Assembly: GCF_002514725.1 (NCBI RefSeq)
Contig: NZ_NTLB01000003.1
Coordinates: 248,001 to 312,000, forward strand
Direction: 5' to 3'
DNA length: 64,000 nt
Source of the DNA: Mangrovitalea sediminis
Lineage (GTDB): Bacteria; Pseudomonadota; Gammaproteobacteria; Pseudomonadales; Oleiphilaceae
Under the pieces are notes generated by a model. That model was not told the origin of the DNA. It saw only the letters and a list, made by a program, of their open reading frames with translations, and did not search any database. The position numbers were made by a program, and so were the translations under genes. This document shows, piece after piece, positions 44,867 to 55,775 of this stretch (its first letter is position 1; each line of letters begins with the position of its first letter).

Positions 44867-46345
44867 ATGGAAGACTGGCAAGGATGCCTGGACCCCGTTT
44901 GTCAGAATGCCCTTATTCAGGCCAAAACTGAAGTCGATCGCCGAGGTGGTGCCGCAATCTCGGTGGAAGACTTCCTGCTGGAATTGTTGCAGGTCGATAA
45001 GGCCCTGGTGCCCTTCCTTTCGCGGTGTGCGGTGGATCAGGACGAATTGGTGCGCACGATCCAGTGCGAGCAGCCACTGACCACTCCGCCCAGCGAGAGC
45101 GGCGGGCTGTGCTCTCAACTGGTCTACTGGCTATCCCTCGCGCGAGACCTGTGTGACAGTCCCTGGCTGTCCGTGGCCGATCTACTGAAAGTGATGGTTT
45201 ACGACGCCGATAGACTGTCGCACAAAGCCTACGTGGCGGTGTTAGAAAAGGTCGGAGAGGTTAACTTTCGTCGCTATCGGGATGGGATGGCTGAGGTAAA
45301 GTCTTCCCGTGAGGTAATGACTCGCCCTCTATGCCTGCGTCCCCTTTCGCTTGAGCGCCCTTTCCTGGTGGCCGTGCAAACCGACTGGATCGAGTCTGCG
45401 AGGGATTTGTTGGTCAGTATAGGACGACAGAGTTCTGGTTCTATACACTGCCTGTGGGGCGAAGCCGGCAGTGGCTGCTCAAGTCTTATCCGTTATGCGG
45501 CAACCTTGGCTGACGCCGTCCCCGATGGCCGTTTAGGACGGGTGGCGTTTCTGGCCCTGGATGTTGAGGTGCTGTCCCGCAGCAATGATCTGGAAGGGCT
45601 TTTGGAGGCTGCGGCGGATTATCTCGGTCATGGGGGAATTTCCACCTGCCTGGTGATGGATCCGGGGTGTTCGGCTCTTTGAGCGAAGCAGCCTGGATTG
45701 CCGTGGGCCCGACTGTTGAAGGCAGCAGCGCATGGCGCCTTGATCACTGCGACACGGCCACTTCTTGAAGACGTCACTGAACACCGCTGGATTGCTGCTC
45801 TCGGTCTGAGGGTGACTCAGCAAGCCGTGCCGGTTACCACCGTCGCTCAGGTGCTGGCTGTGTTGCGCTTACATCAGCCGCGACTGGAAAGGGAGCTGGG
45901 TGTTGTCATTCGAGATGCGGCGTTAAGGGCGGCGGCCTGCCTGTCGGTCTCTTTGGATGAGAATATGACTGAAGAGACCGAAAATGCGAACTTGCCGGCA
46001 CATCCTGGGCGAGCACTGGCGCTGATTGAAGGCGCCGCCACCCGTCTTCAGCTTTGGCGAGGGGCCGGGTGCGCCCAGTTATTGGCGTTGCGCGATCAAC
46101 TGGAAGACCGGCGCCGTTTTTGCCTGGTGCAGGGCGCTCGGGAACAGGTGCGGGAAGCCGATCAGCATCTGAGACAGTTGGGTGTGGAGTTCGCCGCCTA
46201 CGAAGCGGATTGGATGGAGCGCCGGGCGAGTGCCGATGAGATGGTCATCGACCGGTCTGCGGTGATTGAGGAGCGTCTTCGTCAGGAGGGCTTGCCTCTT
46301 TCTAGTTCGGTTCGACGAGGTAAGATCCGCCTTGTTGAGTACTGA
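44867..46345 (+). pseudogene. Degenerate Clp/AAA-like protein interrupted by an in-frame TGA
   Basis: One reading frame runs from ATG 44867 (AAGGAG six bases upstream) to TGA 46343-46345 and is broken only by TGA 45680-45682. The first part looks like a Clp N-domain plus the start of an AAA domain. Its P-loop is GEAGSGCSS, with Cys in place of the essential Lys. The Walker B-like strand is TCLVMDPGC, without DE. The second part has LLKAAAHGALITATRPLLED, ALGLRVTQQAVPV, the lid-like IRDAALRAAACLSV and LALIEGAATRL, typical of ClpA/B D1 domains. There is no D2. It is either a pseudogene or two short proteins. Confidence 0.65.
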
Positions 46346-46461
46346 CCGGGATGCGGGCGGAAAAGCTTTGCGAAAGCGTGGTTCGATGCGGGGATTGGGG
46401 TGAAATGTGCTCGCATTTTCCGTATCTTGAGGAGCTTGATGACTCTATAAATAAGGCCACC

Positions 46462-46842
46462 ATGCACTCGTCTGATATCGAAATCTATATTCGTGACGTC
46501 GACATCGAAACCGTTTCCCGCTGGCTGTCAGCACGCTTTGATCGCGTGGATCTGAACATCCGATCGCCCAAGTCTGTGGCAAAGGGGGGGGTCTACCTCG
46601 ATGATCTCCGCATTCCGGTGACGCTTTTCCCTGAAGCGCACGGGAAGCACTATCTCTGCGTTCTTTTTGAATCGCCTGATGCCCCCTGGGAGGATGATCT
46701 TTCCTGCGCGCGGGAGTTGTTCCAGATGCTCGGTAAAGAAGTGCGTTGCAGTACTGGGGGGTGGCAGGAAGGTGAAGACCCGGAAGACGAGTTCTGGTGG
46801 CGGATCGATGAGAGCGGCGAAGAGCAGGTTCGCTGGCGTTGA
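46462..46842 (+). CDS. Conserved hypothetical protein
   Basis: A 126-residue acidic soluble protein from ATG 46462 (AAGG seven bases upstream): IEIYIRDVDIETVSRWLSAR, VYLDDLRIPVTLFPEAHGKH, YLCVLFESPDAPWEDDLSCA, and a Trp/Glu-rich C-terminus EFWWRIDESGEEQVRWR. No motif of known function is seen and the family is not recognised. The frame is open upstream to 46351, but that extension is poorer in coding character. It follows the Clp-like remnant and ends before a symmetrical hairpin. An alpha/beta fold is likely. Confidence 0.7.
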   Translation: MHSSDIEIYIRDVDIETVSRWLSARFDRVDLNIRSPKSVAKGGVYLDDLRIPVTLFPEAHGKHYLCVLFESPDAPWEDDLSCARELFQMLGKEVRCSTGGWQEGEDPEDEFWWRIDESGEEQVRWR

Positions 46843-46881
46843 AGAGCCGGCGGACGGGTGAGGTCTGCCGGCATCCGTAGT

Positions 46882-46907
46882 AAGGTACCGGCTGATGCCG
46901 GTACCTT
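46882..46907. terminator. Bidirectional hairpin between convergent genes
   Basis: A perfect 11-bp stem, AAGGTACCGGC with GCCGGTACCTT, is joined by a 4-base loop (TGAT). It lies between the plus-strand hypothetical gene and the minus-strand cold-shock gene and ends 3 bases from the latter's stop. Short T or A runs on both sides fit a weak two-way terminator. Confidence 0.65.
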
Positions 46908-46910
46908 TAC

Positions 46911-47447
46911 TCATTCGCCAATTATGGACACGTTACTGGCTTGCAGGCCCTTGTCCGCTTCAACGACGTCGAAGCGAACCTGTTGGCCCTGTCGCAGAAC
47001 CCGGCGTCCGTGACCTTGAATGGCGCGGAAGTGGACGAAAATTTCCTCGCCGTTATCCCGCAGAATAAATCCAAACCCTTTTTTAACATTAAACCACTTC
47101 ACCGTGCCTTCTTCGGTGCCGTCGCCGCTGTTGTCACTGCTTGGCGTGTTGTACGACGTCGCTGCACGACTACGATGGGTACGCGTGCGGTTGGAAGATG
47201 CCTTTCGGATCAGCACACTGTTGATCAGCCCTACCAGGAAGAACAGGATGAAGCTCCAAAAGTAGGCAAGGAAACCGGGACCGGATCCCAGTAGGGTGGC
47301 GGTATCGGTCCAAATGGAATCAACGTTACCGGCCGTACGGAAGTTGAATAACTCGGGACTGAAACACAACAACAGCGCCGCCAGGATGAAGGGGGCAGGA
47401 ATGGCGATCAACAGGGCCGCTAAACCGGCTCTAACCATGTTTTGCAT
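46911..47447 (-). CDS. Membrane-anchored cold-shock-domain protein
   Basis: The 178-residue product has two N-terminal membrane helices (about 6-30 and 53-75). A basic/Ser-rich linker follows ([18 protein letters not shown]), then a complete C-terminal cold-shock domain with [16 protein letters not shown] (RNP1) and [10 protein letters not shown] (RNP2). Such domains bind single-stranded nucleic acid. The membrane anchor suggests binding close to the inner membrane. ATG 47447 is chosen, since the upstream in-frame start at 47507 adds an unrelated 20 residues. It is convergent with the hypothetical gene and divergent from slyX. Confidence 0.8.
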   Translation of the reverse strand: MQNMVRAGLAALLIAIPAPFILAALLLCFSPELFNFRTAGNVDSIWTDTATLLGSGPGFLAYFWSFILFFLVGLINSVLIRKASSNRTRTHRSRAATSYNTPSSDNSGDGTEEGTVKWFNVKKGFGFILRDNGEEIFVHFRAIQGHGRRVLRQGQQVRFDVVEADKGLQASNVSIIGE

Positions 47448-47664
47448 GAACAGCTCTCGCTCCGTCTTTTTTATGTCGATGATGAACACAGCTCTAACAA
47501 ATAGCATCGGCCAATGTCCGTAATCCCCGGGCCTTCGATGGGTATCGAAAGTCTAGGGTTCCAGCCCGCCGTCGACGGATGAAACGTCGAATAAGGGGTC
47601 ATCGGCTCGATGTAAAGTTACAATAATAACAGAACAGTTCAATGACTGACGAAGGGCTTGAGCA

Positions 47665-47883
47665 ATGAGTGAGAAAGATATCGAAAATAGGCTGATTGAA
47701 CTGGAGAGTCGGATGGCTTTTCAGGACGATATCATTGCTGTTTTGAATGACCAGGTGGCAGACCAGCAGTTGGAAATCCAAAAACTCTGGGAAGCGAACC
47801 GTCTGATGCGTGATCATGTGGAGTCACTGAAATCTTCAGACATCCGCAGTCTGGATGAGGAGGTTCCGCCACCGCACTATTGA
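47665..47883 (+). CDS. slyX: SlyX family protein
   Basis: The 72-residue coiled-coil protein matches SlyX: EKDIENRLIELESRMAFQDD, then IIAVLNDQVADQQLEIQKLW, and the C-terminal EEVPPPHY, the P-P-P-H-Y ending diagnostic of the family. The role is unknown. The ATG has a GAGCA site weakly resembling Shine-Dalgarno. It converges with dapE 43 bases away. Confidence 0.92.
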   Translation: MSEKDIENRLIELESRMAFQDDIIAVLNDQVADQQLEIQKLWEANRLMRDHVESLKSSDIRSLDEEVPPPHY

Positions 47884-47926
47884 CGATGAAATAAAACGGC
47901 GGCGGGACCGGGAGATTGTTTGCCGG

Positions 47927-49126
<1,200 letters not shown>

Positions 49127-49168
49127 CTATTGCCGATCGGCGCCGTGTTTTAATGGAGGTTCTGCGAA

Positions 49169-50197
49169 TCAGTTGTGACTGTGCAGGATGTCGTTCAGCT
49201 CGATGGCCGTCTTGTTGGTTTTGCATTCCACCGCGCCGTTCTGTGAATTACGGCGGAACAGCAGGTCAGGCTTGCCGGCCAGGTCTCGCGCCTTGACGAC
49301 CTCGACCAGTGCGTTCTTGTCGTCCAACAATGCCACTTTGGTGCCGGCAGTGATATACAGGCCTGCCTCGACAGTACAGCGATCCCCGATAGGAATTCCT
49401 ATGCCGGCGTTGGCGCCAATAAGGCAGTTCTCGCCGACGGAGATGACAATGTTACCGCCGCCGGACAATGTACCCATGGTCGAACAGCCGCCACCCAGAT
49501 CGGAGCCGAGACCGATCATCACGCCGGCGGAGACCCGGCCTTCAATCATCGATTTGCCTTCGGTTCCGGCATTAAAGTTGACGAAACCTTCGTGCATGAT
49601 GGTCGTGCCTTCGCCGATATAGGCGCCGAGGCGTACGCGGGCGGTATCAGCGATACGAACGCCTCCCGGAACCACGTAATCTGTCATCTGGGGGAATTTA
49701 TCGACGGACTTCACCTCAAGAATACGGTCATTCAGGCGAGCTTGTAGCTGGCGTTGAGGAAGTTCAGCCAGATCGATAGCACCTTCGTTGGTCCAGGCTA
49801 CATTCGGCAACTGGGCAAAAATGCCATCCAACGCCACACCGTGGGGCTTGACCAGGCGGTGCGAGAGCAGATGTAGCTTCAAATAGACTTCCGGTGTATT
49901 GGCGGCCTTTTCGTCGTGTTCAAGCAGTGTAATGACGACAGGGCGCTGGCTTTCCGAAGCCATATCGGCGAGTTTCGCCTGGTCGTCGATCCCGGCATTG
50001 CGAAGGCCATCTGCCAGTGCCTTTAACTGCTCGGACGAGACTTCAATGGCTTCGTTGCCGCCACGATAGGGCAGCAGGTTACGAACCACTTCCATCAGGG
50101 TGGGATCGGGCAGGTACAGCGGTTTCTGGTAATAAACCTCCAGCCATTCCCGTTTCTGGTTCTGGGTACCGATACCGATGCCGAATGCAAAGCTCAT
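49169..50197 (-). CDS. dapD: 2,3,4,5-tetrahydropyridine-2,6-dicarboxylate N-succinyltransferase
   Basis: DapD succinylates tetrahydrodipicolinate in lysine/DAP synthesis. The 342-residue chain belongs to the long Pseudomonas/Actinobacteria-type DapD with an N-terminal domain (FAFGIGIGTQNQKREWLEVY) and a left-handed beta-helix of hexapeptide repeats (VRLGAYIGEGTTIMHEGFVN, SAGVMIGLGSDLGGGCSTMG, NCLIGANAGIGIPIGDRCTV). It lies between arsC-like and dapE genes on the same strand with short gaps. Confidence 0.96.
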   Translation of the reverse strand: MSFAFGIGIGTQNQKREWLEVYYQKPLYLPDPTLMEVVRNLLPYRGGNEAIEVSSEQLKALADGLRNAGIDDQAKLADMASESQRPVVITLLEHDEKAANTPEVYLKLHLLSHRLVKPHGVALDGIFAQLPNVAWTNEGAIDLAELPQRQLQARLNDRILEVKSVDKFPQMTDYVVPGGVRIADTARVRLGAYIGEGTTIMHEGFVNFNAGTEGKSMIEGRVSAGVMIGLGSDLGGGCSTMGTLSGGGNIVISVGENCLIGANAGIGIPIGDRCTVEAGLYITAGTKVALLDDKNALVEVVKARDLAGKPDLLFRRNSQNGAVECKTNKTAIELNDILHSHN

Positions 50198-50289
50198 GAT
50201 GGGTTCTGACTCCCTGTATTGCGTTGGGCGGCCTTGGCGGCCGGTGGTTCGTAATGTGTGTTGCGATGACTTGCCTGCAGGTTCGCTCT

Positions 50290-50637
50290 TCAGCTCGCCA
50301 GCTTTTTACTCCATAGCTCCGCGTCGAAGCCGAGTAGGCGCTGCGCGCCCGCGTCGACGAGAGGTCGCTTAATGATGGCTGGAGTCTCCAGCATCACCTC
50401 GATGGCTTGGTGGGCGTCCATATTATCACGAACCGTTTCCGGAAGTTTTCGCCAGGTAGTGCCCCGGCGGTTGAGCAGGTTTTCCCAGCCCAGCTCTTCG
50501 GTCCAGGCTTCCAGTTGCTCTCGGTTCAGGCCATCTTTGCGAAAGTCGTGAAAACGGTAGATGACGGCATGCTCATCCAGCCAACGGCGGGCCTTTTTTA
50601 CGGTGTCGCAGTTACTGATGCCGTAAACGGTCAGCAT
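50290..50637 (-). CDS. ArsC/Spx (YffB-like) family protein
   Basis: The 115-residue thioredoxin-fold protein starts [20 protein letters not shown], with a single N-terminal Cys, then [32 protein letters not shown] and [17 protein letters not shown]. This fits the YffB/ArsC family commonly found between dapC and dapD. It probably is a glutathione-dependent reductase, not a proven arsenate reductase. ATG 50637 is the family start. The frame extends upstream into dapC only as overlap. Confidence 0.9.
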   Translation of the reverse strand: MLTVYGISNCDTVKKARRWLDEHAVIYRFHDFRKDGLNREQLEAWTEELGWENLLNRRGTTWRKLPETVRDNMDAHQAIEVMLETPAIIKRPLVDAGAQRLLGFDAELWSKKLAS

Positions 50638-50657
50638 GATATCTCCAGTTTCGGGCG

Positions 50658-51854
50658 TTAAAGTTGTTGAATAAAGCGACTGATGCGCTCGGCGGCTTCC
50701 ACGCACTCTTCAAGAGGGGCAACGAGGGCCATGCGGATGCGGTTGGCTCCGGGGTTGATGCCGTCGATCTCGCGTGAAAGATAGCTTCCGGGCAGAACAG
50801 TGACGTTCTGTTGGGCAAACAACTCCCGCGCGAACAGGGTGTCGTCGATGGGGGTCTCCGGCCAGAGGTAGAAACCAGCGTCGGACTGACGGACATTCAT
50901 CAGCGGCATCAGGCGTGTCAGCATAGCGTCGAACTTGGCGCGATAGGCGTCGCGGTTAACCTTGACGTGCTCCTCGTCCTGCCAGGCCGCGATACTGGCC
51001 CACTGGTGTTGAATCGGCATCGCGCTGCCATGGTAGGTGCGATAACTCAGATAATCTTTCAGCAACGCGGCATCACCAGCAACAAAGCCGGAGCGCATGC
51101 CTGGGAGGTTACTGCGCTTCGACAGGCTGTGGAAGACCACGCAGCGACGGTAGTCGTCCCGGCCCATTGCTGCGCAAGCTTCGAGAAGACCTGGAGGCGG
51201 TGCCAGTTCGTCCGGATAGATCTCCGAATAGCATTCGTCAGAGGCGATGATGAAGTCATGCCGGTCGGCCAGGGCAATAAGCGTTTTGAGTGTTTCCAGC
51301 GGAATCACGGCGCCAGTCGGGTTGCCCGGAGAGCAGAGGAACAGGATCTGGCATTGCTTCCAGATCGTCTCTGGTACCGCACCGAAGTCGGGGATGAGCC
51401 CGTTGCTTTCCTCGCATGGCAGAAAGTGGGGCTGGGCACCGGCGAGAAAGGCAGCTCCCTCATAAATCTGATAGAACGGATTGGGGCTGAGCACCAATGC
51501 GGGCTTGGCGGGATCGATCACCGCCTGGGTCAGCGAAAAAATCGCTTCCCGTGTGCCGTTCACAGGTAAGACGTGGTGTGCGCCGGTCAGCGAGCCGGGC
51601 TTAAGCTTGAAGCGGTTGCTGGCCCATTGGGCGATAGCCTCCCGCAGCTCGTCCAGCCCTTTGGTGCTGGGATAGACGGCCAACTGATCGAGGCGGTCGA
51701 TCAGCACCTGTTTGACGAAGGCTGGGGCCGGATGCTTTGGCTCACCGATCGAAAGTGCTATCGGCCGAAGGTCTGCAGGCGGCGTGATGCCGGCCTTTAA
51801 GTTAGCCAGTTTTTCGAACGGATAGGGTTGCAGTCGCTTCAGGTTCGGGTTCAT
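50658..51854 (-). CDS. dapC: Succinyldiaminopimelate aminotransferase
   Basis: The 398-residue fold-type I PLP aminotransferase makes N-succinyl-LL-DAP from N-succinyl-2-amino-6-ketopimelate. Visible are [72 protein letters not shown], and [19 protein letters not shown] with the PLP lysine. The N-terminus and the neighbours arsC-dapD identify DapC. It lies 20 bases upstream of the ArsC-like start. Confidence 0.94.
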   Translation of the reverse strand: MNPNLKRLQPYPFEKLANLKAGITPPADLRPIALSIGEPKHPAPAFVKQVLIDRLDQLAVYPSTKGLDELREAIAQWASNRFKLKPGSLTGAHHVLPVNGTREAIFSLTQAVIDPAKPALVLSPNPFYQIYEGAAFLAGAQPHFLPCEESNGLIPDFGAVPETIWKQCQILFLCSPGNPTGAVIPLETLKTLIALADRHDFIIASDECYSEIYPDELAPPPGLLEACAAMGRDDYRRCVVFHSLSKRSNLPGMRSGFVAGDAALLKDYLSYRTYHGSAMPIQHQWASIAAWQDEEHVKVNRDAYRAKFDAMLTRLMPLMNVRQSDAGFYLWPETPIDDTLFARELFAQQNVTVLPGSYLSREIDGINPGANRIRMALVAPLEECVEAAERISRFIQQL

Positions 51855-51884
51855 CGGTTGACCGGGCGTCCTTGTGTCTGTGGA

Positions 51885-54671
51885 TCAGCTTTTCAGGCGA
51901 TCGCGTGTCGGGAGCGGCTTGTTTTTCTCCACGCCGGCGACTTCATCAAGCTGTTGGCAGAGACTGTTTTGTAGTCGCAGGCACACATCTGCATCGCTGA
52001 GGGGTTCTCCATCCTCGTCAGTAACGAAGAACACGTCTTCTACGCGTTCGCCGAGGGTGGCGATCTTGGCGCTGACGAGTCGAACCCGGTGCTCCAGGAG
52101 GATTTGGCCGATCCGGGCCAGCAGGCCGGGGCGATCCGGGGTGATCACTTCCATCAGTGTGCGCTGGTTGACCGTATCGTTGGAAAAGGTCACTTCCGTG
52201 GGGAAGGCGAAATGTTTGAGCTGTCGGGACGTGCGGCGCTGGATGATGTCCGGGTAGTCTTCCGGATCGTCCAGTTCTTCCACGAGCTTTTTCTGCGCCC
52301 GTTCGCGGCGGGCGGGGTCCTTGCCCAGGGGTTGTCCCTGTTCATCGAGCACGACATAGCTGCTGAGACTGAATGGCCCGAGACTGCTGCTGATACGGGC
52401 CGCCACGATATTCAGGTTTAGCTGCTCCAGCACGGCCGTTGTGGCAGCAAAAAGGTCGATGCGTTCGGGCACCCATATTACGATCTGGGTAAAACCGTCG
52501 CTGGGACCGCCTTTTGTATCGCGGATCAGTACGAGCGGCGCCGTATTGTCGCCGTGGCGGATAATCGCAGAGGTTTGCCAGGCGATATCCACCGTCGAAT
52601 CCTGCAGGAAATAATCCTCGTCCAGCATGTTCCAGATTCGGTCGATCTGATCGTCGGTAAAGTGCTGGGCATACAGCAGTTCCCGGACCTCTGTCTGGGT
52701 GGCTTTGATCCACTCGTTGCGGTCCACCGGTTTTTCCACGCCGCGGCGCAGGGCTCGCTTGGTTTCGATGAACAGCTGGCGCAGCAGGGAGGCGCGCCAG
52801 GTATTCCAGAGTTTCGGATTCGTCGCACTGATATCGCAGACCGTCAGTACGTACAGGTAGTCGAGGTGCACCTGGCTCGGCACTTCGCGGGCAAAGGCGT
52901 GAATGATATCCGGGTCGGAGATATCCTTGCGCTGTGCCGTCATCGACATGAGCAGGTGATTCTCGACCAGCCAGGCAACCAGCTTGGTATCGCGCGCGCT
53001 CAAATGGTGTCGCGCACAGAATGCCTCGGCATCGGTCGCGCCCAGCTCCGAATGGTCGCCGCCCCGTCCTTTGGCAATGTCATGGTAAAGGCCGGCAATA
53101 TACAGCAGCTCCATTTTTGGAAGTCGATGGATAAGGCGGGAGGCCAGCGGATAGTTGGTACGACCTTCAGGCTCGCGCAGTTTTACCATGTTGCGGATAA
53201 CGCGGAGAGTGTGCGCGTCGACCGTATAAATGTGGAAAAGGTCGTGCTGCATCTGGCCGACAATCTGGCCGAATTCCGGCAGGTAGCGCCCGAGCACGTT
53301 ATAGCGCTTCATGTAGGACAGGGTGCGGTGCAACGGGTGAGGCGTGCGCAGCAGTTCCATGAACAATGTCGTGACCGCGAGGTCATGACGGAAGGCGTCG
53401 TCGATCAGGTGACGGTGCGCACGAATAGAGCGAATGGTTGTGGCTCGAATGCCGCGCACTTCGGGGTGCTGCGCCATGAGCACGAAAATTTCCATCAGTG
53501 CGTAAGGCGCATAGGCGAAGACCTGGTTGTTGATCGCCTCGATATAATGGTTGCGGATCTGGAAACGTTTGTTGAGGGGGATAAGGGCTTCATTGGAGGG
53601 ATCGTTGAGGATCGCTTCGTCGAAGTGCTGGAGGATAACGTCTGTCAGCTCCGCCAGTGCGAGAACGGTGCGGTAATATTCCTGCATCATCCGTTCTACA
53701 CCGAGTTTTTCCTCATCGTCCAGATAGCCCAGCATGTCCGCCAGGGCCCGCTGGTAGTCGAACAGCATCCTGTTCTCGTTGCGGTCGGCAATCATCTGCA
53801 GACCGAAGCGCAAACGCCAGAGGAAGGTCTCGCCATCCTGCAGGACCTGATATTCCTCGTCCGTCAGAATGCTGAAGCGGGTCAGGTCTGCGGTGCTTTG
53901 CAAGCCAAAGTGCCGCTTGGTAATCCAGCCTATGGTCTGGATGTCGCGAAGGGCGCCTGGCGATGACTTCAGGTTGGGTTCGAGGTTGTATTCGGTGTCG
54001 CCATATTTCTCGTGACGCTGACGCTGCTCTTCGCGTTTGGCCAGGAAATAGGCTCGATCCGATGTGACCTCATCGGAATACACGCGCAGGCTGAGGCTTT
54101 CACGTAAGGCATCCACACCGGCAATCGTGCGGGTTTCCAGCAGGTTGGTCAGAATGGTGACGTCTTCGCGTGCGGCGCCGATGCATTCCTCGATACTGCG
54201 AACGCTGTGCCCGATATCCAGCTTCATATCCCATAGCAGGGTAATGAAAGCCGAGAGCTCTTCCTGCCAGGAATCTTCCACGCCGAGGCGGGTCAGGATC
54301 AGCAGGTCGATATCGGAATGGGGATGCAGTTCGCCGCGGCCATATCCGCCGACGGCAATCAGGGCGATATCGTGGCTGGCCGAGAAATGGTATTGGGACC
54401 AGAGCACCCGCAGGATCGCGTCGATGACTGCCGCCCGGGCGGCCACCAACTGGCGGACGTCGTCACCGGCGAGAAAGGCTTCTCCCTGGGCTGCCTGAAA
54501 TGCTTTGAGTGTTTCCCGGATCGGTGTGACCGGCGAAGGCGCGGCATCAATTCGCGCCTGTAAGGCTGCCTCGTCGACGAAATGCGCAAGCGCATGGCCG
54601 GTCTGCGACGTGGCCTCCATCGACTGATCAATCGACTGGCCTTCGCCAGTGACGCGAGTCCCCATAGTCAT
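51885..54671 (-). CDS. glnD: Bifunctional [PII] uridylyltransferase / uridylyl-removing enzyme
   Basis: GlnD modifies and demodifies PII proteins in response to glutamine. The 928-residue protein contains the nucleotidyltransferase site GGYGRGELHPHSDIDLLILT, an HD domain with LYIAGLYHDIAKGRGGDHSE, and two C-terminal ACT domains (LFAATTAVLEQLNLNIVAAR and TPDRPGLLARIGQILLEHRV). Length is close to Pseudomonas GlnD. The first ATG is 54671, with a second in-frame at 54665. It shares the strand and close spacing with map and dapC. Confidence 0.96.
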   Translation of the reverse strand: MTMGTRVTGEGQSIDQSMEATSQTGHALAHFVDEAALQARIDAAPSPVTPIRETLKAFQAAQGEAFLAGDDVRQLVAARAAVIDAILRVLWSQYHFSASHDIALIAVGGYGRGELHPHSDIDLLILTRLGVEDSWQEELSAFITLLWDMKLDIGHSVRSIEECIGAAREDVTILTNLLETRTIAGVDALRESLSLRVYSDEVTSDRAYFLAKREEQRQRHEKYGDTEYNLEPNLKSSPGALRDIQTIGWITKRHFGLQSTADLTRFSILTDEEYQVLQDGETFLWRLRFGLQMIADRNENRMLFDYQRALADMLGYLDDEEKLGVERMMQEYYRTVLALAELTDVILQHFDEAILNDPSNEALIPLNKRFQIRNHYIEAINNQVFAYAPYALMEIFVLMAQHPEVRGIRATTIRSIRAHRHLIDDAFRHDLAVTTLFMELLRTPHPLHRTLSYMKRYNVLGRYLPEFGQIVGQMQHDLFHIYTVDAHTLRVIRNMVKLREPEGRTNYPLASRLIHRLPKMELLYIAGLYHDIAKGRGGDHSELGATDAEAFCARHHLSARDTKLVAWLVENHLLMSMTAQRKDISDPDIIHAFAREVPSQVHLDYLYVLTVCDISATNPKLWNTWRASLLRQLFIETKRALRRGVEKPVDRNEWIKATQTEVRELLYAQHFTDDQIDRIWNMLDEDYFLQDSTVDIAWQTSAIIRHGDNTAPLVLIRDTKGGPSDGFTQIVIWVPERIDLFAATTAVLEQLNLNIVAARISSSLGPFSLSSYVVLDEQGQPLGKDPARRERAQKKLVEELDDPEDYPDIIQRRTSRQLKHFAFPTEVTFSNDTVNQRTLMEVITPDRPGLLARIGQILLEHRVRLVSAKIATLGERVEDVFFVTDEDGEPLSDADVCLRLQNSLCQQLDEVAGVEKNKPLPTRDRLKS

Positions 54672-54696
54672 GCTCGTGGCCCGTGCCGTTTACGGC

Positions 54697-55467
54697 TCAG
54701 AAGGTTTCTTCACTGCGACGCGTCAACACTTCATACCCGTCGGCGGTCACCAGTACCGTATGTTCCCATTGCGCCGACAGTTTATGGTCCTTGGTGACAA
54801 CGGTCCATCCGTCAGGTAGCAGTTTGCACTGGAATTTGCCCTGGTTGATCATGGGCTCGATGGTAATGGTCATGCCTTCCTTCAACTCGAACCCTGTGCC
54901 GGGCTTGCCGTAGTGCATGACCTGCGGCTCTTCGTGGAATACGCGACCGATCCCGTGGCCGCAATAATCCCTTACGACCGAGTAGTGATGCGCTTCCGCG
55001 TGGGTCTGGATAGCGTGTCCGATATCGCCCAGTCTCACGCCGGGGCGTACCAGCTCGATACCTTTATACATGCACTCTTGGGTTACCCGAACCAGGCGCT
55101 CGGCGGCAATTTTACGTTCGCCGACGAAAAACATCTTACTGGTGTCGCCGTGATACTCGTCCTTTATGACGGTGATATCGATGTTCAGGATGTCGCCGTT
55201 CTTCAGTAGCTTGCTGTCAGAAGGGATGCCGTGGCAAATGACGTGGTTAACCGAGGTACAGATGGATTTCGGAAAGCCGCGATAATTCAGGGGTGCCGGA
55301 ATAGCCTTCTGTTCATTGACGATGTAATCGTGGCAGATGCGATCCAGTTCTCCCGTGGTGACGCCGGGCTTGATGTAGGGCTCGATCATCTCCAGGACTT
55401 CGGCGGCAAGTCTGCCTGCCACTCGCATCTTCTCGATTTCCTCGGGGGTCTTAATCGTAGCAGTCAT
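54697..55467 (-). CDS. map: Methionine aminopeptidase type I
   Basis: The enzyme removes the initiator methionine from nascent proteins. The 256-residue protein has IKTPEEIEKMRVAGRLAAEV, VNHVICHGIPSD, the metal ligands in LNIDITVIKDEYHGDTSKMF and DYCGHGIGRVFHEEPQVMHY, and TIEPMINQG. ATG 55467 is preceded by GGTGGGAA. An earlier start at 55494 is less likely. It is divergent from rpsB, as in E. coli and Pseudomonas. Confidence 0.96.
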   Translation of the reverse strand: MTATIKTPEEIEKMRVAGRLAAEVLEMIEPYIKPGVTTGELDRICHDYIVNEQKAIPAPLNYRGFPKSICTSVNHVICHGIPSDSKLLKNGDILNIDITVIKDEYHGDTSKMFFVGERKIAAERLVRVTQECMYKGIELVRPGVRLGDIGHAIQTHAEAHHYSVVRDYCGHGIGRVFHEEPQVMHYGKPGTGFELKEGMTITIEPMINQGKFQCKLLPDGWTVVTKDHKLSAQWEHTVLVTADGYEVLTRRSEETF

Positions 55468-55775
55468 AGTGTTCCCACCGAAATTGATAACCAAAACCGC
55501 TATTCTAGCGACTGGAGGGGCGGAAAGAAACGCGCAGGCGCTTGAGTTGGCTGCTACCGCAGGGCGAAATGCGCAGGCTTTAAGTGTAAAATTCTGGCCT
55601 TGATGGGGGTGTTTGTGCTATAAACGCGCCCGCCGGAGCTGCATGCTCTGAGAATGTGTTCTCAGGGACGGTTTCGGTCAATGACACACATGTGTCGACA
55701 CGTTGCCCGGGTGCCGGCTTGCCGGTTGGGTAATGGGACACATGGAGGACAAACCCAATCATTACAGGTGAAATC
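55468..55775 (+). promoter_or_regulatory. map/rpsB divergent region with rpsB leader
   Basis: The 308-base gap holds the rpsB promoter and leader. A TATAAA box at 55619-55624 could be the -10, though a well-spaced -35 is not clear. Within the leader a perfect hairpin CTGAGAA-TGTG-TTCTCAG lies at 55648-55665, followed by GC-rich pairing segments near 55705-55730. In E. coli, S2 represses its own operon through this leader, so autoregulation is plausible here. Confidence 0.45.

Noticed and set aside
45680-45682. TGA as a selenocysteine codon in the Clp-like gene
   Set aside because: No convincing SECIS-like hairpin follows, and the position (after the degenerate Walker B strand) is not a redox site. 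A nonsense mutation is simpler.
52554-53966. 470-codon plus-strand frame opposite glnD
   Set aside because: glnD is complete on the other strand with NT, HD and ACT domains; the frame has no supporting motif.
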